Assembly (NCBI GenBank): GCA_021780625.1
Contig: JAJXYI010000008.1
Span: forward strand, 1 to 6,806
Source of the DNA: a bacterium
Lineage (GTDB): Bacteria; Verrucomicrobiota; Verrucomicrobiae; Opitutales; Opitutaceae
Length of the DNA: 6,806 nt
Reading direction: 5' to 3'
Shown: one piece after another, positions 1 through 6,498 of the stretch
Layout: the number at the start of each line of letters is the position of its first letter
Numbering within the stretch: position 1 is the first letter of the stretch
Position numbers and translations under genes: made by a program
The notes under the pieces: model-generated
The model's input: only the letters and a program-made list of their open reading frames with translations
What the model was told of the DNA's origin: nothing
The model's database searches: none

Positions 1-20
1 TTTGTTCTGATTTAGGTTGA

Positions 21-36
21 TCGCGTCTGCACGCGA
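21..36. repeat. 6-bp perfect hairpin TCGCGT-CTGC-ACGCGA
   Basis: The arms TCGCGT (21-26) and ACGCGA (31-36) are exact reverse complements around a 4-base loop CTGC. No T-tract follows on either strand, so a classic intrinsic terminator is not supported. It may be part of the structured block that runs to about 149. Confidence 0.45.
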
Positions 37-41
37 AAGGC

Positions 42-96
42 GCAGCAAACGCACGGGGTCAGTCAAACGCAAGGGTTTAGATGCCGCGTTTGTTGC
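42..96. repeat. CAAACGC motif in three copies, including an 11-bp imperfect inverted repeat
   Basis: CAAACGCA occurs directly at 46-53 and again at 64-71, with starts 18 bases apart. The reverse complement GCGTTTG occurs at 86-92. The outer pair extends to 11 bases, GCAGCAAACGC (42-52) against GCGTTTGTTGC (86-96), with 10 of 11 positions complementary. The arrangement could bind a regulator or fold as RNA or single-stranded DNA. No known operator was recognised. Confidence 0.5.
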
Positions 97-100
97 CGGG

Positions 101-149
101 GGCTGTGCAAAAAATGCACTATTATTTTAAATTACTAATTTTCAGAGCC
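101..149. repeat. Nested inverted repeats: outer GGCTGTG/CAGAGCC, inner GTGCA hairpin and A/T palindrome
   Basis: Outer arms GGCTGTG (101-107) and CAGAGCC (143-149) pair at 6 of 7 positions. Inside them lie a perfect hairpin GTGCA-AAAAA-TGCAC (105-119) and the palindrome AAATTA-C-TAATTT (129-141). The inner GTGCA arm shares three bases with the outer left arm, so the two pairings compete. The block is strongly A+T-rich. It may be a regulator-binding region, a promoter for a gene outside the window, or the end of a small repeated element. Confidence 0.45.
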
Positions 150-265
150 TTATCGCGCGCCACTTTGGCCTGAGAAATTCGTTCTAATGAGGAAGTCCAA
201 TCACGGCTTGGAATCAGATTCCCTTCCGCCCTTCCCTAACCGAGTCCACGATAAGGAAATCTCGT

Positions 266-2779
266 TCAGACTCCACTGATCCAAAGCCCGCAACCAAGGG
301 CCGGGACGAAGAGTTTTTCGCCCACCGGCTGCGCCATGCCTCGCACCCCGTGCAGGTCGAATCGTTCGTGGTCGGCCACTTGCCGCCACAGCCGCCGGGT
401 GACGTCGGCATCGAGGGCGATTTCCACGTCGGTCTGCGCGGGATTGACGGCAAACAGGAGCCGGTCGAGGCCCTGGGACCCGTCGGCGTTGTAAAGGAGC
501 GCGATGGCCGGGGAGTTCGGTGCGCCGAAACGGCGGAAATACCCCTCGCTCGGCATCGACCACTGGCGCAGGAGGCGGCCATGCTCGCCGAGTCGGAACG
601 TAATCCACGACGCAAAATAGGCGTGCGTGCCGGAGTAGCGCTGGAGGCGCCTGTAATCCAGGGCGTTCAGGTCTCCGCGCAGGTAGGTGTTGTTCACGCC
701 GTGCTTCGATCGCAGGAAATCCTGGCCCGCCGAGATCATTGGGATTCCCAGCGAGGCGAACAGGATCGCTGCCATGAGGTGCGTCCGGCGGCGGTCGTTC
801 GCGGTCGGATAATGCCCGCTGCCATCGCCGTTCTCCGTGATCACATCGATCCAGGTGCGGTCGTCGTGCGATTCCGTGTAATTCACGGTCTGGGCCGGCC
901 AGCGCGCGTAGTACCAGGGCGAGCCCTTGAGGAAATACTCCGCCTGCTCGGGCGAACCGCCGCCCCGCACGTAGTCGCGCAGGAAGTTCCGGTACCCATC
1001 ATTCCACGACGACCACCCCGTCTCGGCGAGCTCGCCGGCAATGTGTCCGCGAAAACTCCAGGGCTCGGCCACGAGGATGACGTCCCGCTTCACCAGCTTG
1101 AGGGCCCGCTCGATCTCGCGCAGCACGTCGGTCCCGAGCAGCTCCGCCAGGTCGAACCGGAATCCGTCCACGCCGTAGGTCTCGATGAAATGCAGGCAGC
1201 TGTCGATGATCAGCCGCCGTGCCATCGCGGAGCGCGCGCGGAGGTCGTTCCCGCAGCCGCTCCAGTTGCTCAGCGAGCCGTCGTTTCCGACCTCGAAATA
1301 GTAGTGCTTGTCGAGATACATCAGGTGCGCAGGCACGCCCTGGTGGTTGAACACCACATCGAGGATCACCGCCATCCCCCGCCGATGAAACGCCGCCACG
1401 AGGTCCTGGAACTCGCGGATGCCCGAGGCCGACGCGGGGTCGCGGGAATACGTGCTCGCCGGGGCAAACCAGCTCACCGGCATGTAGCCCCAGGCATACT
1501 CCTCCCGCGTCAGCGCGTCGTTCTCGTGGACGGGCTGCAGCTCGACGCAGTTCACGCCCAGCCGATGGAGGTAGAAGTCCGGGCTCTCGACCCACTTTCG
1601 CAGTCCCTCGAACCCAAGCCGCTCCGCCTCCGCCGCCTGCGACGGCGCATGGCGCGCAAGGTCGCGCACGTGCGCCTCGGCGATCACGAGATTCTGCCAG
1701 TCGGGCGTCTTGAAGGTGCGCTCCGACCGCGCGTGCCGCGCCCGGTCAACCACGATCCCAGGGCCCTCCCGGCCGACGCTCGCAAGCGCATACGGGTCCA
1801 GGATCCGATGCTCCGGATCGAAGTGGCCGTAGGGTCCTCCCGGACCGTCCACATGATACCAGTAGAACCAGCCCTCCAGATTCCGATCGAGCGTCACCTC
1901 CCACACGCCCTGCCAGGCTGCCGGCTCCGGTTTCCGGCCCCCCTCGCCGCGGAGCGCATGCATGGCCTCGCGCATGTGCTCGACCGGCTCGGCCCTTCGA
2001 ATCAGGGAATAACGATGCGGCACGGCCCTGGGATCAGGCGACTCCGCCACGCACAGCTCGACCCGCGAGGCCCGCGGCGCAAACAGCCTGAACACCGTCT
2101 CGTGCGGGCGAACCGTCGCCCCCAGCGGAAGGTCCGACTTCATCCGGAAGAAGAATCCGTCTGGACGAAGAGGCGCGCCCTCTCCTGAAGGTTTCTCCCA
2201 TTCGACCGACCAGACCCGGGACAGATCGAGGGGCGCCCCGAGCGTGAAGCGGTACATGTGGTGCCCGGTGCGCTCGGGATCGAAGAAGTAATTGGTGTTG
2301 CCGCTTTCGTCGCGGATCGCGTTGGGCGCCGTCGCGGGCACGGGCAGCCAGCGCCGGTCGCGGGTCACAAACTTGAAGCGCAGGCCATGCGAGTTGAGGA
2401 AGGTCTCCGACGCACCGCTCCAGACCATCATCAGCTCCCCCGACACGGTCGCCGGAAACAGTTCCCACTCGTCCCGGCCGGCCGCCTCGGCCCACCCGTT
2501 GAAATCCCCGGCGAGGTAGAGCCGCTCGGCCAGCGGATCGATCTCGGGGTGCGCAGCCACGCTGACGACAAAGAACACCCGACCCGGCGCCGCCACGAAG
2601 TAGCCGTAATCCCTCCCGTGCACCAGGTCCGACACCCGCTCGAGCCCCGTGAAGGTCAGCCCGCCCGACAGCCTCAGGTCCGGCTTCTCACGCAGGCGCC
2701 AGTCGCGCACGAGTTCGATCACCCCGGAATTCGGGGCATCCAGCCAGGCTTGAACGACCTTTCGTGCGCGCTGCGACAT
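266..2779 (-). CDS. GH13 alpha-glucan debranching-type glycosidase (pullulanase/isoamylase/GlgX-like)
   Basis: This 837-residue protein has no signal peptide, so it probably acts in the cytoplasm on glycogen or maltodextrins, most likely cleaving alpha-1,6 branches. All four GH13 conserved regions are visible: DVVFNH (474-479), GFRFDLAEL with nucleophile D543, VAEPW with acid/base E572, and ESHD with H638 and transition-state stabiliser D639. YAWGY (428-432) resembles the YNWGY motif of type I pullulanases, and [12 protein letters not shown] is also pullulanase-like. Two beta-sandwich modules appear to precede the barrel: one with GDFNGW (91-96), and a CBM48-like one beginning [15 protein letters not shown] (about 228-241). 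Roughly the last 100 residues should form the C-terminal beta domain. The gene stands alone, divergent from mnmA. The ATG at 2779 has no Shine-Dalgarno motif. Family assignment is firm. Exact specificity (pullulanase, isoamylase or glycogen debranching) is inferred, because some motifs also resemble GlgX. Confidence 0.93.
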   Translation of the reverse strand: MSQRARKVVQAWLDAPNSGVIELVRDWRLREKPDLRLSGGLTFTGLERVSDLVHGRDYGYFVAAPGRVFFVVSVAAHPEIDPLAERLYLAGDFNGWAEAAGRDEWELFPATVSGELMMVWSGASETFLNSHGLRFKFVTRDRRWLPVPATAPNAIRDESGNTNYFFDPERTGHHMYRFTLGAPLDLSRVWSVEWEKPSGEGAPLRPDGFFFRMKSDLPLGATVRPHETVFRLFAPRASRVELCVAESPDPRAVPHRYSLIRRAEPVEHMREAMHALRGEGGRKPEPAAWQGVWEVTLDRNLEGWFYWYHVDGPGGPYGHFDPEHRILDPYALASVGREGPGIVVDRARHARSERTFKTPDWQNLVIAEAHVRDLARHAPSQAAEAERLGFEGLRKWVESPDFYLHRLGVNCVELQPVHENDALTREEYAWGYMPVSWFAPASTYSRDPASASGIREFQDLVAAFHRRGMAVILDVVFNHQGVPAHLMYLDKHYYFEVGNDGSLSNWSGCGNDLRARSAMARRLIIDSCLHFIETYGVDGFRFDLAELLGTDVLREIERALKLVKRDVILVAEPWSFRGHIAGELAETGWSSWNDGYRNFLRDYVRGGGSPEQAEYFLKGSPWYYARWPAQTVNYTESHDDRTWIDVITENGDGSGHYPTANDRRRTHLMAAILFASLGIPMISAGQDFLRSKHGVNNTYLRGDLNALDYRRLQRYSGTHAYFASWITFRLGEHGRLLRQWSMPSEGYFRRFGAPNSPAIALLYNADGSQGLDRLLFAVNPAQTDVEIALDADVTRRLWRQVADHERFDLHGVRGMAQPVGEKLFVPALGCGLWISGV

Positions 2780-2903
2780 AAATGCGGCATCATTGCGTCA
2801 GAGCCCACCTGCAGGGCAAATCTCTTTTCCGGGCGCGATCGCCCCACCTGGCGCGACGCGCTTCGGTTTGACAAGCCGCGCCAAGCGGCGATCCGCTCAT
2901 CGC
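2780..2903. promoter_or_regulatory. Divergent intergenic region between the GH13 gene and mnmA
   Basis: The 124 bases between the two divergent starts must hold promoters for both genes. On the plus strand a perfect TTGACA lies at 2868-2873 (listed separately). On the minus strand the best -35-like hexamer is TTGCCC, just upstream of the GH13 start, without a convincing -10. Open reading continues upstream of the mnmA GTG in the same frame, but the residues encoded there do not look like the MnmA family. Confidence 0.5.
2868..2896 (+). promoter_or_regulatory. Candidate sigma-70-type promoter for mnmA
   Basis: TTGACA at 2868-2873 matches the -35 consensus exactly. Seventeen bases on, 2891-2896 reads ATCCGC, a poor -10 hexamer that overlaps a small hairpin AGCGG-CGAT-CCGCT (2884-2897). 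If this is the promoter, transcription would begin almost at the GTG at 2904, giving a leaderless mRNA. The -35 is convincing and the -10 is not. TTG at 2868 is itself in frame with mnmA and is an alternative, less likely start. Confidence 0.35.
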
Positions 2904-3992
2904 GTGGCGCGCAACGAACGCATCCTCGTCGCAATGTCGGGCGGAGTCGACAGCTCCGTCGCAGCCCTCGTGCTCAAGCGCGAGGGTCGCGACATCGCAG
3001 GCGCGTACATGAAGAACTGGATCAACGAGGACGAGATCATCGGCGACTGCCCCTGGGAGCAGGACATCCGCGACGCCCGGCTCGTGGCCGAGCAGATCGG
3101 GATCGACTTCCAGGTGGTCAACCTGATGCGGGACTACCGCGAGAAGGTCGTCGAGTATCTGCTGGATGGCTACACACGGGGGCTGACGCCGAATCCCGAC
3201 GTGATGTGCAACCGCGAGATCAAGTTCGGCGTGTTCCGCGCCTGGGCGAAGGAGCACGGCTTCGACGCCGTGGCGACCGGCCACTATGCGCGGCGCGCCG
3301 CTGCGCCGGACGTGGGCGGGCCGTTCCGGCTCCTGGAGGGACGCGACCGGAACAAGGACCAGAGCTATTTTCTCGCTCGGATTCGCCAGGAGCAGCTCGC
3401 GGACGCGCGCTTTCCCATCGGCGATCTCGAGAAACCCGAGCTTCGCCGGCTTGCTCGGGAGGCAGGGCTCGCGACGGCCGGGAAGAAGGACAGCCAGGGC
3501 ATCTGCTTCATCGGCCAGGTGAAGATGAAGGATTTTCTTCGTGCCTACGTGCCCGATCGTCCGGGTCCCATCGTCCGGGCGACTGACGGCGCTGTGCTGG
3601 GGGAGCACCACGGGCTCCACCTGTTCACGATCGGACAGCGCCGCGGAATCGGCATTCCCTCCAACACCGACAACGAGGCCTACGTCGTCGTCGGTAAACG
3701 CGCCGCCGACAATGCCCTGCTCGTGGCCTTCGACGGTCCCGCAGCCCCCGGGCTGTGGACCTCGGCAACTGAAGTCCACTCACTGTCTTGGGTCGGTGCC
3801 CCGATCGAGCGCCCCTGCCGCCTCGAGGGGCGCGTGCGCTACCGTGATCCGCGGATCGGGCTCCATTTCGAGCCCGGTCCTGACGGCACCGCTCGGGTGC
3901 GATTCGACGAGCCTCAACGAGGCCTCGCCAGCGGGCAGGTCCTGGCCTTGCACCGCGGCGAGGAGCTTCTCGGCGGCGCGATCTACGCCTGA
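2904..3992 (+). CDS. mnmA: tRNA-specific 2-thiouridylase MnmA
   Basis: MnmA adenylates and then thiolates U34 at the wobble position of tRNA-Lys, -Glu and -Gln, giving the 2-thio group of (m)nm5s2U. It takes sulfur from a persulfide relay. From the GTG start the protein is 362 residues, close to the E. coli length of 368. The PP-loop ATP site SGGVDSS is at 12-18, the catalytic cysteine C102 lies in [12 protein letters not shown], and the second, persulfide-bearing cysteine C201 lies in [15 protein letters not shown] and GHYARR are also family-typical, and the C-terminal barrel reads through to GGAIYA. I chose GTG at 2904 because the next in-frame ATG (2934) would remove the first beta strand before the PP-loop, while residues encoded upstream are basic and unlike the family. 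No Shine-Dalgarno motif precedes the start. The gene converges with the lipoprotein gene. Function is near certain; the exact start is less so. Confidence 0.96.
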   Translation: MARNERILVAMSGGVDSSVAALVLKREGRDIAGAYMKNWINEDEIIGDCPWEQDIRDARLVAEQIGIDFQVVNLMRDYREKVVEYLLDGYTRGLTPNPDVMCNREIKFGVFRAWAKEHGFDAVATGHYARRAAAPDVGGPFRLLEGRDRNKDQSYFLARIRQEQLADARFPIGDLEKPELRRLAREAGLATAGKKDSQGICFIGQVKMKDFLRAYVPDRPGPIVRATDGAVLGEHHGLHLFTIGQRRGIGIPSNTDNEAYVVVGKRAADNALLVAFDGPAAPGLWTSATEVHSLSWVGAPIERPCRLEGRVRYRDPRIGLHFEPGPDGTARVRFDEPQRGLASGQVLALHRGEELLGGAIYA

Positions 3993-4003
3993 CGGCACCG
4001 CCG
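3993..4003. other. Small hairpin between convergent mnmA and lipoprotein genes
   Basis: CGGC (3993-3996), loop ACC and GCCG (4000-4003) form a perfect 4-bp stem that fills most of the 16 bases between the two opposing stop codons. There is no T-tract on either strand, so it is at best a weak bidirectional terminator. Transcripts from both sides may overlap. Confidence 0.2.
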
Positions 4004-4008
4004 GCGCG

Positions 4009-4536
4009 TCACAGGCTCCGATCCTTGACCGTCGGATCCGCGAGCATGGCGTCGACGCCTTTGTTTTGATAAAAATTCTGCACGTCGGTGTTGTTGGGAT
4101 TGGCTTTGGCCAGGGTCTTCGCAAGGTCGCGGGCTTCATCCGCCCGGCCGAGATAGACCAGGACGTACAGCTCGCGCATCCCGTCTCCGGGATCCTTGGT
4201 CTCGGAATAGTACTGTTTCCAGAGCTTGAGCGCCCGCCGGTAGGCATCGCGCGCATCGGAGGTCTGGTTGAGGTGCTTGTACGCGTACGCAAGCGCCTCC
4301 CAGCGATCCGGAATGTCGTCCCGGAAACTCAGGGATTTCTTCAGGCTCTGCGCGGCTCGCGCGTAGTCCTGGATCTGGAGCGCGAAGGTCGCGTCGCTCG
4401 CCGCCTCGTCGGCCTGCGCTGCGATCGTGGCGGATACGGCGCGCGGCTGACCAGGGGTCCGCTTCGGGCCGCGGTTGCCGCAACCCGCAAACACCAGCGC
4501 AGCCAGGGCCATTAGGATGACATGGGCATGCTTCAT
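4009..4536 (-). CDS. TPR-repeat lipoprotein of unknown role
   Basis: This 175-residue protein starts with a short lipoprotein signal: K2, a hydrophobic core at about 6-17, then FAGC with lipidation at C19. Phenylalanine at -3 is less usual than leucine. The residue after the cysteine is glycine rather than aspartate, which fits outer-membrane sorting. The mature part is mostly helical and reads as about three tetratricopeptide units (roughly 43-75, 77-110 and 115-149), typified by WEALAYAYKHLNQTSDARDAYRRAL and LVYLGRADEARDLAKTL. TPR proteins scaffold protein contacts, but nothing here names a partner or a function. An in-frame ATG at 4632 lies 32 codons upstream, inside ruvC. I prefer 4536 because it puts the signal peptide at the N-terminus. 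The start is 58 bases after the ruvC stop on the same strand, so it is probably the last gene of a recF-ruvC transcript. No Shine-Dalgarno motif is seen. Confidence 0.85.
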   Translation of the reverse strand: MKHAHVILMALAALVFAGCGNRGPKRTPGQPRAVSATIAAQADEAASDATFALQIQDYARAAQSLKKSLSFRDDIPDRWEALAYAYKHLNQTSDARDAYRRALKLWKQYYSETKDPGDGMRELYVLVYLGRADEARDLAKTLAKANPNNTDVQNFYQNKGVDAMLADPTVKDRSL

Positions 4537-4560
4537 GGGAGTCGTGGGGGCGGAACCATT

Positions 4561-4582
4561 GCGGGATGACCCGCCGGCCGGC
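4561..4582 (-). other. G+C-rich hairpin and palindrome between ruvC and the lipoprotein gene
   Basis: GCGGG (4561-4565) and CCCGC (4570-4574) form a perfect 5-bp stem around a 4-base loop. The 10-base palindrome GCCGGCCGGC (4573-4582) overlaps it by two bases, so the two folds are alternatives. No T-tract follows on the minus strand. It could modulate read-through or mRNA stability between ruvC and the lipoprotein gene, or be a by-product of high G+C content. Confidence 0.25.
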
Positions 4583-4594
4583 AAGTCGAGAGTT

Positions 4595-5203
4595 TCAACC
4601 CCTCCAGGTGAAGGCATGGCAGAGCGCCACACCGGCCGCGTCCGCCTCGTCGAAGGCCAGCGCGCGCCCGTGCCCGAAGATCGCCATGACCGTGCGTGCC
4701 ATCTGGTCCTTGCTCGCCCGGCCGAGTCCCACGACCGCCTGCTTCACGCGCAAAGGCGCGTACTCGAACACCGGGATGCCCCGCAACGCCGCGACGGCCA
4801 TCGCGGCGCCGCGGGCGGAGCCCAGGATCTGGGCGGTCCTGACATTCTGCACGTAGATCGTCTGTTCAAACGCGACGTGCCGCACCTCAAAGTCATCCAG
4901 GAATCCTGCAACCGCCCTGTGGATCTCCGCCAGGGCCTCCGCCATGGGCAGCCGCGCCGGCACGTGCACCGTGCTGCATCGTAACAGCACGGGCTGGCGC
5001 CCCTGCGCAAATTCCACCATCGCGAGTCCCGTGCCCCGGAGGGACGGGTCGATCCCGAGCACGCGGCCGGCGTACGGAGTCCGCTGCCCGACGAGGAAGC
5101 CGTCCGTCGCGCGTGTCGCAACGGATCGGATACCGGTGGGCGTCGGCACAGGCCGCCCCGCCAGCTTCGCGGCCCACATCTGCCTCGCGGACATTTTCGC
5201 CAT
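4595..5203 (-). CDS. ruvC: Crossover junction endodeoxyribonuclease RuvC
   Basis: RuvC is the dimeric, metal-dependent nuclease that resolves Holliday junctions, normally with the RuvAB motor. From ATG at 5203 the protein has 202 residues. The acidic catalytic set is complete: D52 in GIDPSLRGTG, E113 in FEQTIYVQN, and D185 and D188 in DEADAAGVALCH. They correspond to E. coli D7, E66, D138 and D141, and the last three have exactly the E. coli spacing. K154 and K165 fall where E. coli has K107 and K118. About 47 residues precede GIDP, against about 5 in E. coli, while the tail after the last aspartate is short. Alternative starts are ATG 5194 and TTG 5242; none has a Shine-Dalgarno motif. The gene lies 78 bases after recF and is probably co-transcribed with it. 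No ruvA or ruvB is in the window. Confidence 0.94.
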   Translation of the reverse strand: MAKMSARQMWAAKLAGRPVPTPTGIRSVATRATDGFLVGQRTPYAGRVLGIDPSLRGTGLAMVEFAQGRQPVLLRCSTVHVPARLPMAEALAEIHRAVAGFLDDFEVRHVAFEQTIYVQNVRTAQILGSARGAAMAVAALRGIPVFEYAPLRVKQAVVGLGRASKDQMARTVMAIFGHGRALAFDEADAAGVALCHAFTWRG

Positions 5204-5281
5204 GACGGGCTGCACTACAGGCACCGCGTCCGGGGGAAACAAGCCTGATCCATGAAAGGTCGGGCGACGAAACCGGGAGGA

Positions 5282-6361
5282 TCACTCGCCGCCGGCCACC
5301 GCCCCGCCCCGCACGGTGAACAACTCCCACGCCCCATCGTTCGCAGGTGGCAACTCCGTCCCCGTGGCGATGACCTGCCGGTCCGGCGGAAGCGCGGCCC
5401 AGAACCGGGAGCGCCGCTCCGGGTCGAGTTCGCCCACCACGTCGTCGGCCAGCAACACTGGCTCCACACCCGTGCATTGGCGAAACCAGGCCGCCTGCGC
5501 CAACCGCAGCGCCACCACCAGCAGCCTCTGCTGACCCTCGGAGCCGAAGTCCCGCGCAGGCCGGTCGTCGATGAGGAAATCGAAGTCGTCCCGATGCGGT
5601 CCCATCGTGGTCGATCTCAACCGCAAGTCCCTGTCCCGTCCGTCGCTCAATCTCCGCGCGATCGCCTCGACCGTCCCCTCCTCGCGCATGTCCGGCCGGT
5701 ATCCGATGCCAGCCTGGCCTGGTTCCCCCGACACCTGCGAATAGGCGCCGCGGACCACAGCCGACAGTTCCTCGAGTCCCTTCGTGCGACGCCGGATGAG
5801 CTCCGCCGCCGCCGGTGCCATCGACGCCTCGAAGGCCCCGAGTTCCGCACGGGCCTCGCCGGTGCGCAGCAACGCGTTTCGCTCGGCGAGCGCGCGATGA
5901 TAGGTCTGCAGCGCCGCCAGATAGCCACGATCCGTCGCCGCCAGGGTCAGGTCGAGCCAGCGGCGCCTCACGCCAGGCCCCCCGCGAATCAACTGCTGGT
6001 CCTGCGAGCAAAGCACCACGGTCGGAAACACCCCGAGAAAATCGCCCATCCTGCCTATGCGCTCCTGGTCGATCCACGCATCCTTTCCATCACCCCGGAG
6101 CGACAGCCGCACCCGGGTTGCGCCCAGCCGCTCATGCTCGAGTTCGCAGGCCACCCCCGCCTCCTGGCGTCCATGGGCAATCAAAAGCCGGTGGTCCGAC
6201 GCGCGGAAGGAACGCAACGCCGTGAGCAGGCCCACCGCCTCGAGCAGGTTGGTTTTCCCCTGCCCGTTCCCACCGACGAGAAACTGCCGCCGTCCCGAAA
6301 ACTCCAGCCGGTTCGGGGCGAGGTTGCGGAAATCCTGGACGGTGATGCTGCCGAGGCGCAT
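5282..6361 (-). CDS. recF: DNA replication and repair protein RecF
   Basis: RecF is an SMC/ABC-type ATPase that, with RecO and RecR, helps load RecA at single-strand gaps bordered by duplex DNA. The 359-residue product matches the family length (E. coli 357). The N-terminus MRLGSITVQDFRNL is typical. Walker A is GGNGQGKT (30-37), the family motif GPHRDD is at 254-259, the ABC signature is GSEGQQR (273-279), and Walker B is VLLADD (302-307) followed by the D-loop ELD (311-313). I chose ATG at 6361 because it gives the canonical N-terminus; the open frame extends 45 codons further, but with low-complexity residues unlike RecF. A GGAGG lies about 16 bases upstream of the start, too far for normal ribosome binding. 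It is the first gene of the minus-strand cluster. No dnaA, dnaN or gyrB is seen beside it in this window. Confidence 0.96.
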   Translation of the reverse strand: MRLGSITVQDFRNLAPNRLEFSGRRQFLVGGNGQGKTNLLEAVGLLTALRSFRASDHRLLIAHGRQEAGVACELEHERLGATRVRLSLRGDGKDAWIDQERIGRMGDFLGVFPTVVLCSQDQQLIRGGPGVRRRWLDLTLAATDRGYLAALQTYHRALAERNALLRTGEARAELGAFEASMAPAAAELIRRRTKGLEELSAVVRGAYSQVSGEPGQAGIGYRPDMREEGTVEAIARRLSDGRDRDLRLRSTTMGPHRDDFDFLIDDRPARDFGSEGQQRLLVVALRLAQAAWFRQCTGVEPVLLADDVVGELDPERRSRFWAALPPDRQVIATGTELPPANDGAWELFTVRGGAVAGGE

Positions 6362-6498
6362 GAAGGCTGCCACTGAGCCTCCGGCCCCCGGTCGAGGCAA
6401 CTGATTTTGCGCGGTCGCGGCGCCCAGGAATTTCCACCGGTTGGAATCGACTCCGCGCGCACTTGCCCTACCGTGCCCCGGATATCCTCCCGCCACTC
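6362..6498. promoter_or_regulatory. Divergent intergenic region between recF and gmhA
   Basis: These 137 bases separate the recF and gmhA starts and should hold promoters for both. On the plus strand TCGACT (6447-6452) and TACCGT (6469-6474), 16 bases apart, are a weak -35/-10 candidate pair about 25 bases before the gmhA ATG. On the minus strand TTGCCT lies about 35 bases upstream of the recF start, without a good -10. None of these hexamers is close enough to consensus to assert. Confidence 0.4.

Larger units (their letters stand above)
1..265. other. A+T-rich intergenic region with clustered small repeats
   Basis: No convincing gene lies between the left edge and the stop codon of the GH13 gene. 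The stretch from about 108 to 142 is almost entirely A and T, unlike the G+C-rich genes that follow. It holds a 6-bp hairpin (21-36), three copies of CAAACGC in mixed orientation (46-92), a GTGCA/TGCAC hairpin (105-119), a 13-base A/T palindrome (129-141) and a short inverted repeat GGAATC-A-GATTCC (210-222) just past the GH13 stop. The region could be the promoter of a gene left of the window, the 3' region of the GH13 transcript, or the edge of a small mobile or repeated element. The sequence alone does not decide between these. Confidence 0.7.

Noticed and set aside
46..71. CRISPR-like array from the CAAACGCA repeats
   Set aside because: Only two 8-base direct copies occur 18 bases apart, with no spacer-repeat regularity and no cas genes.
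210..222. GGAATC-A-GATTCC as the intrinsic terminator of the GH13 gene
   Set aside because: The stem is short and A+T-rich in part, and no T-tract follows on the minus strand, so a terminator call is not supported.
350..2188. 612-codon open frame on the plus strand opposite the GH13 gene
   Set aside because: Its translation is rich in R, H, V and P with no recognisable domain, while the opposite strand encodes a complete GH13 enzyme with all catalytic motifs. Long antisense frames are expected in high-GC DNA.
2793..2903. Upstream ATG start for mnmA, adding 37 residues
   Set aside because: The extra residues are basic, proline-rich and unlike MnmA N-termini, and they would span the TTGACA promoter candidate. 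GTG at 2904 gives the family length.
2258..3586. 442-codon plus-strand frame spanning the GH13 5' end and half of mnmA
   Set aside because: It overlaps two firmly identified genes in other frames and has no family motif. It is a shadow of codon bias.
2790..3779. 329-codon minus-strand frame opposite mnmA
   Set aside because: MnmA on the plus strand is complete with its PP-loop and both cysteines. The antisense product resembles no known family.
3541..4515. 324-codon plus-strand frame over the end of mnmA and the lipoprotein gene
   Set aside because: It is a frame-shifted reading of mnmA followed by antisense of the lipoprotein, which has a clear signal peptide and TPR units on the minus strand.
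4893..6077. 394-codon minus-strand frame overlapping ruvC and recF
   Set aside because: It is very rich in G, R and A with no motif, and overlaps two conserved genes on the same strand in another frame. A ruvC-recF frameshift fusion is not indicated either, since both genes are intact.
5252..6376. 374-codon plus-strand frame opposite recF
   Set aside because: RecF is complete and canonical on the minus strand; the antisense product shows no domain.
6362..6496. Upstream ATG start for recF, adding 45 residues
   Set aside because: RecF proteins begin a few residues before the QDFRNL-like segment. The extension is low-complexity and would fill nearly all of the divergent promoter region before gmhA.
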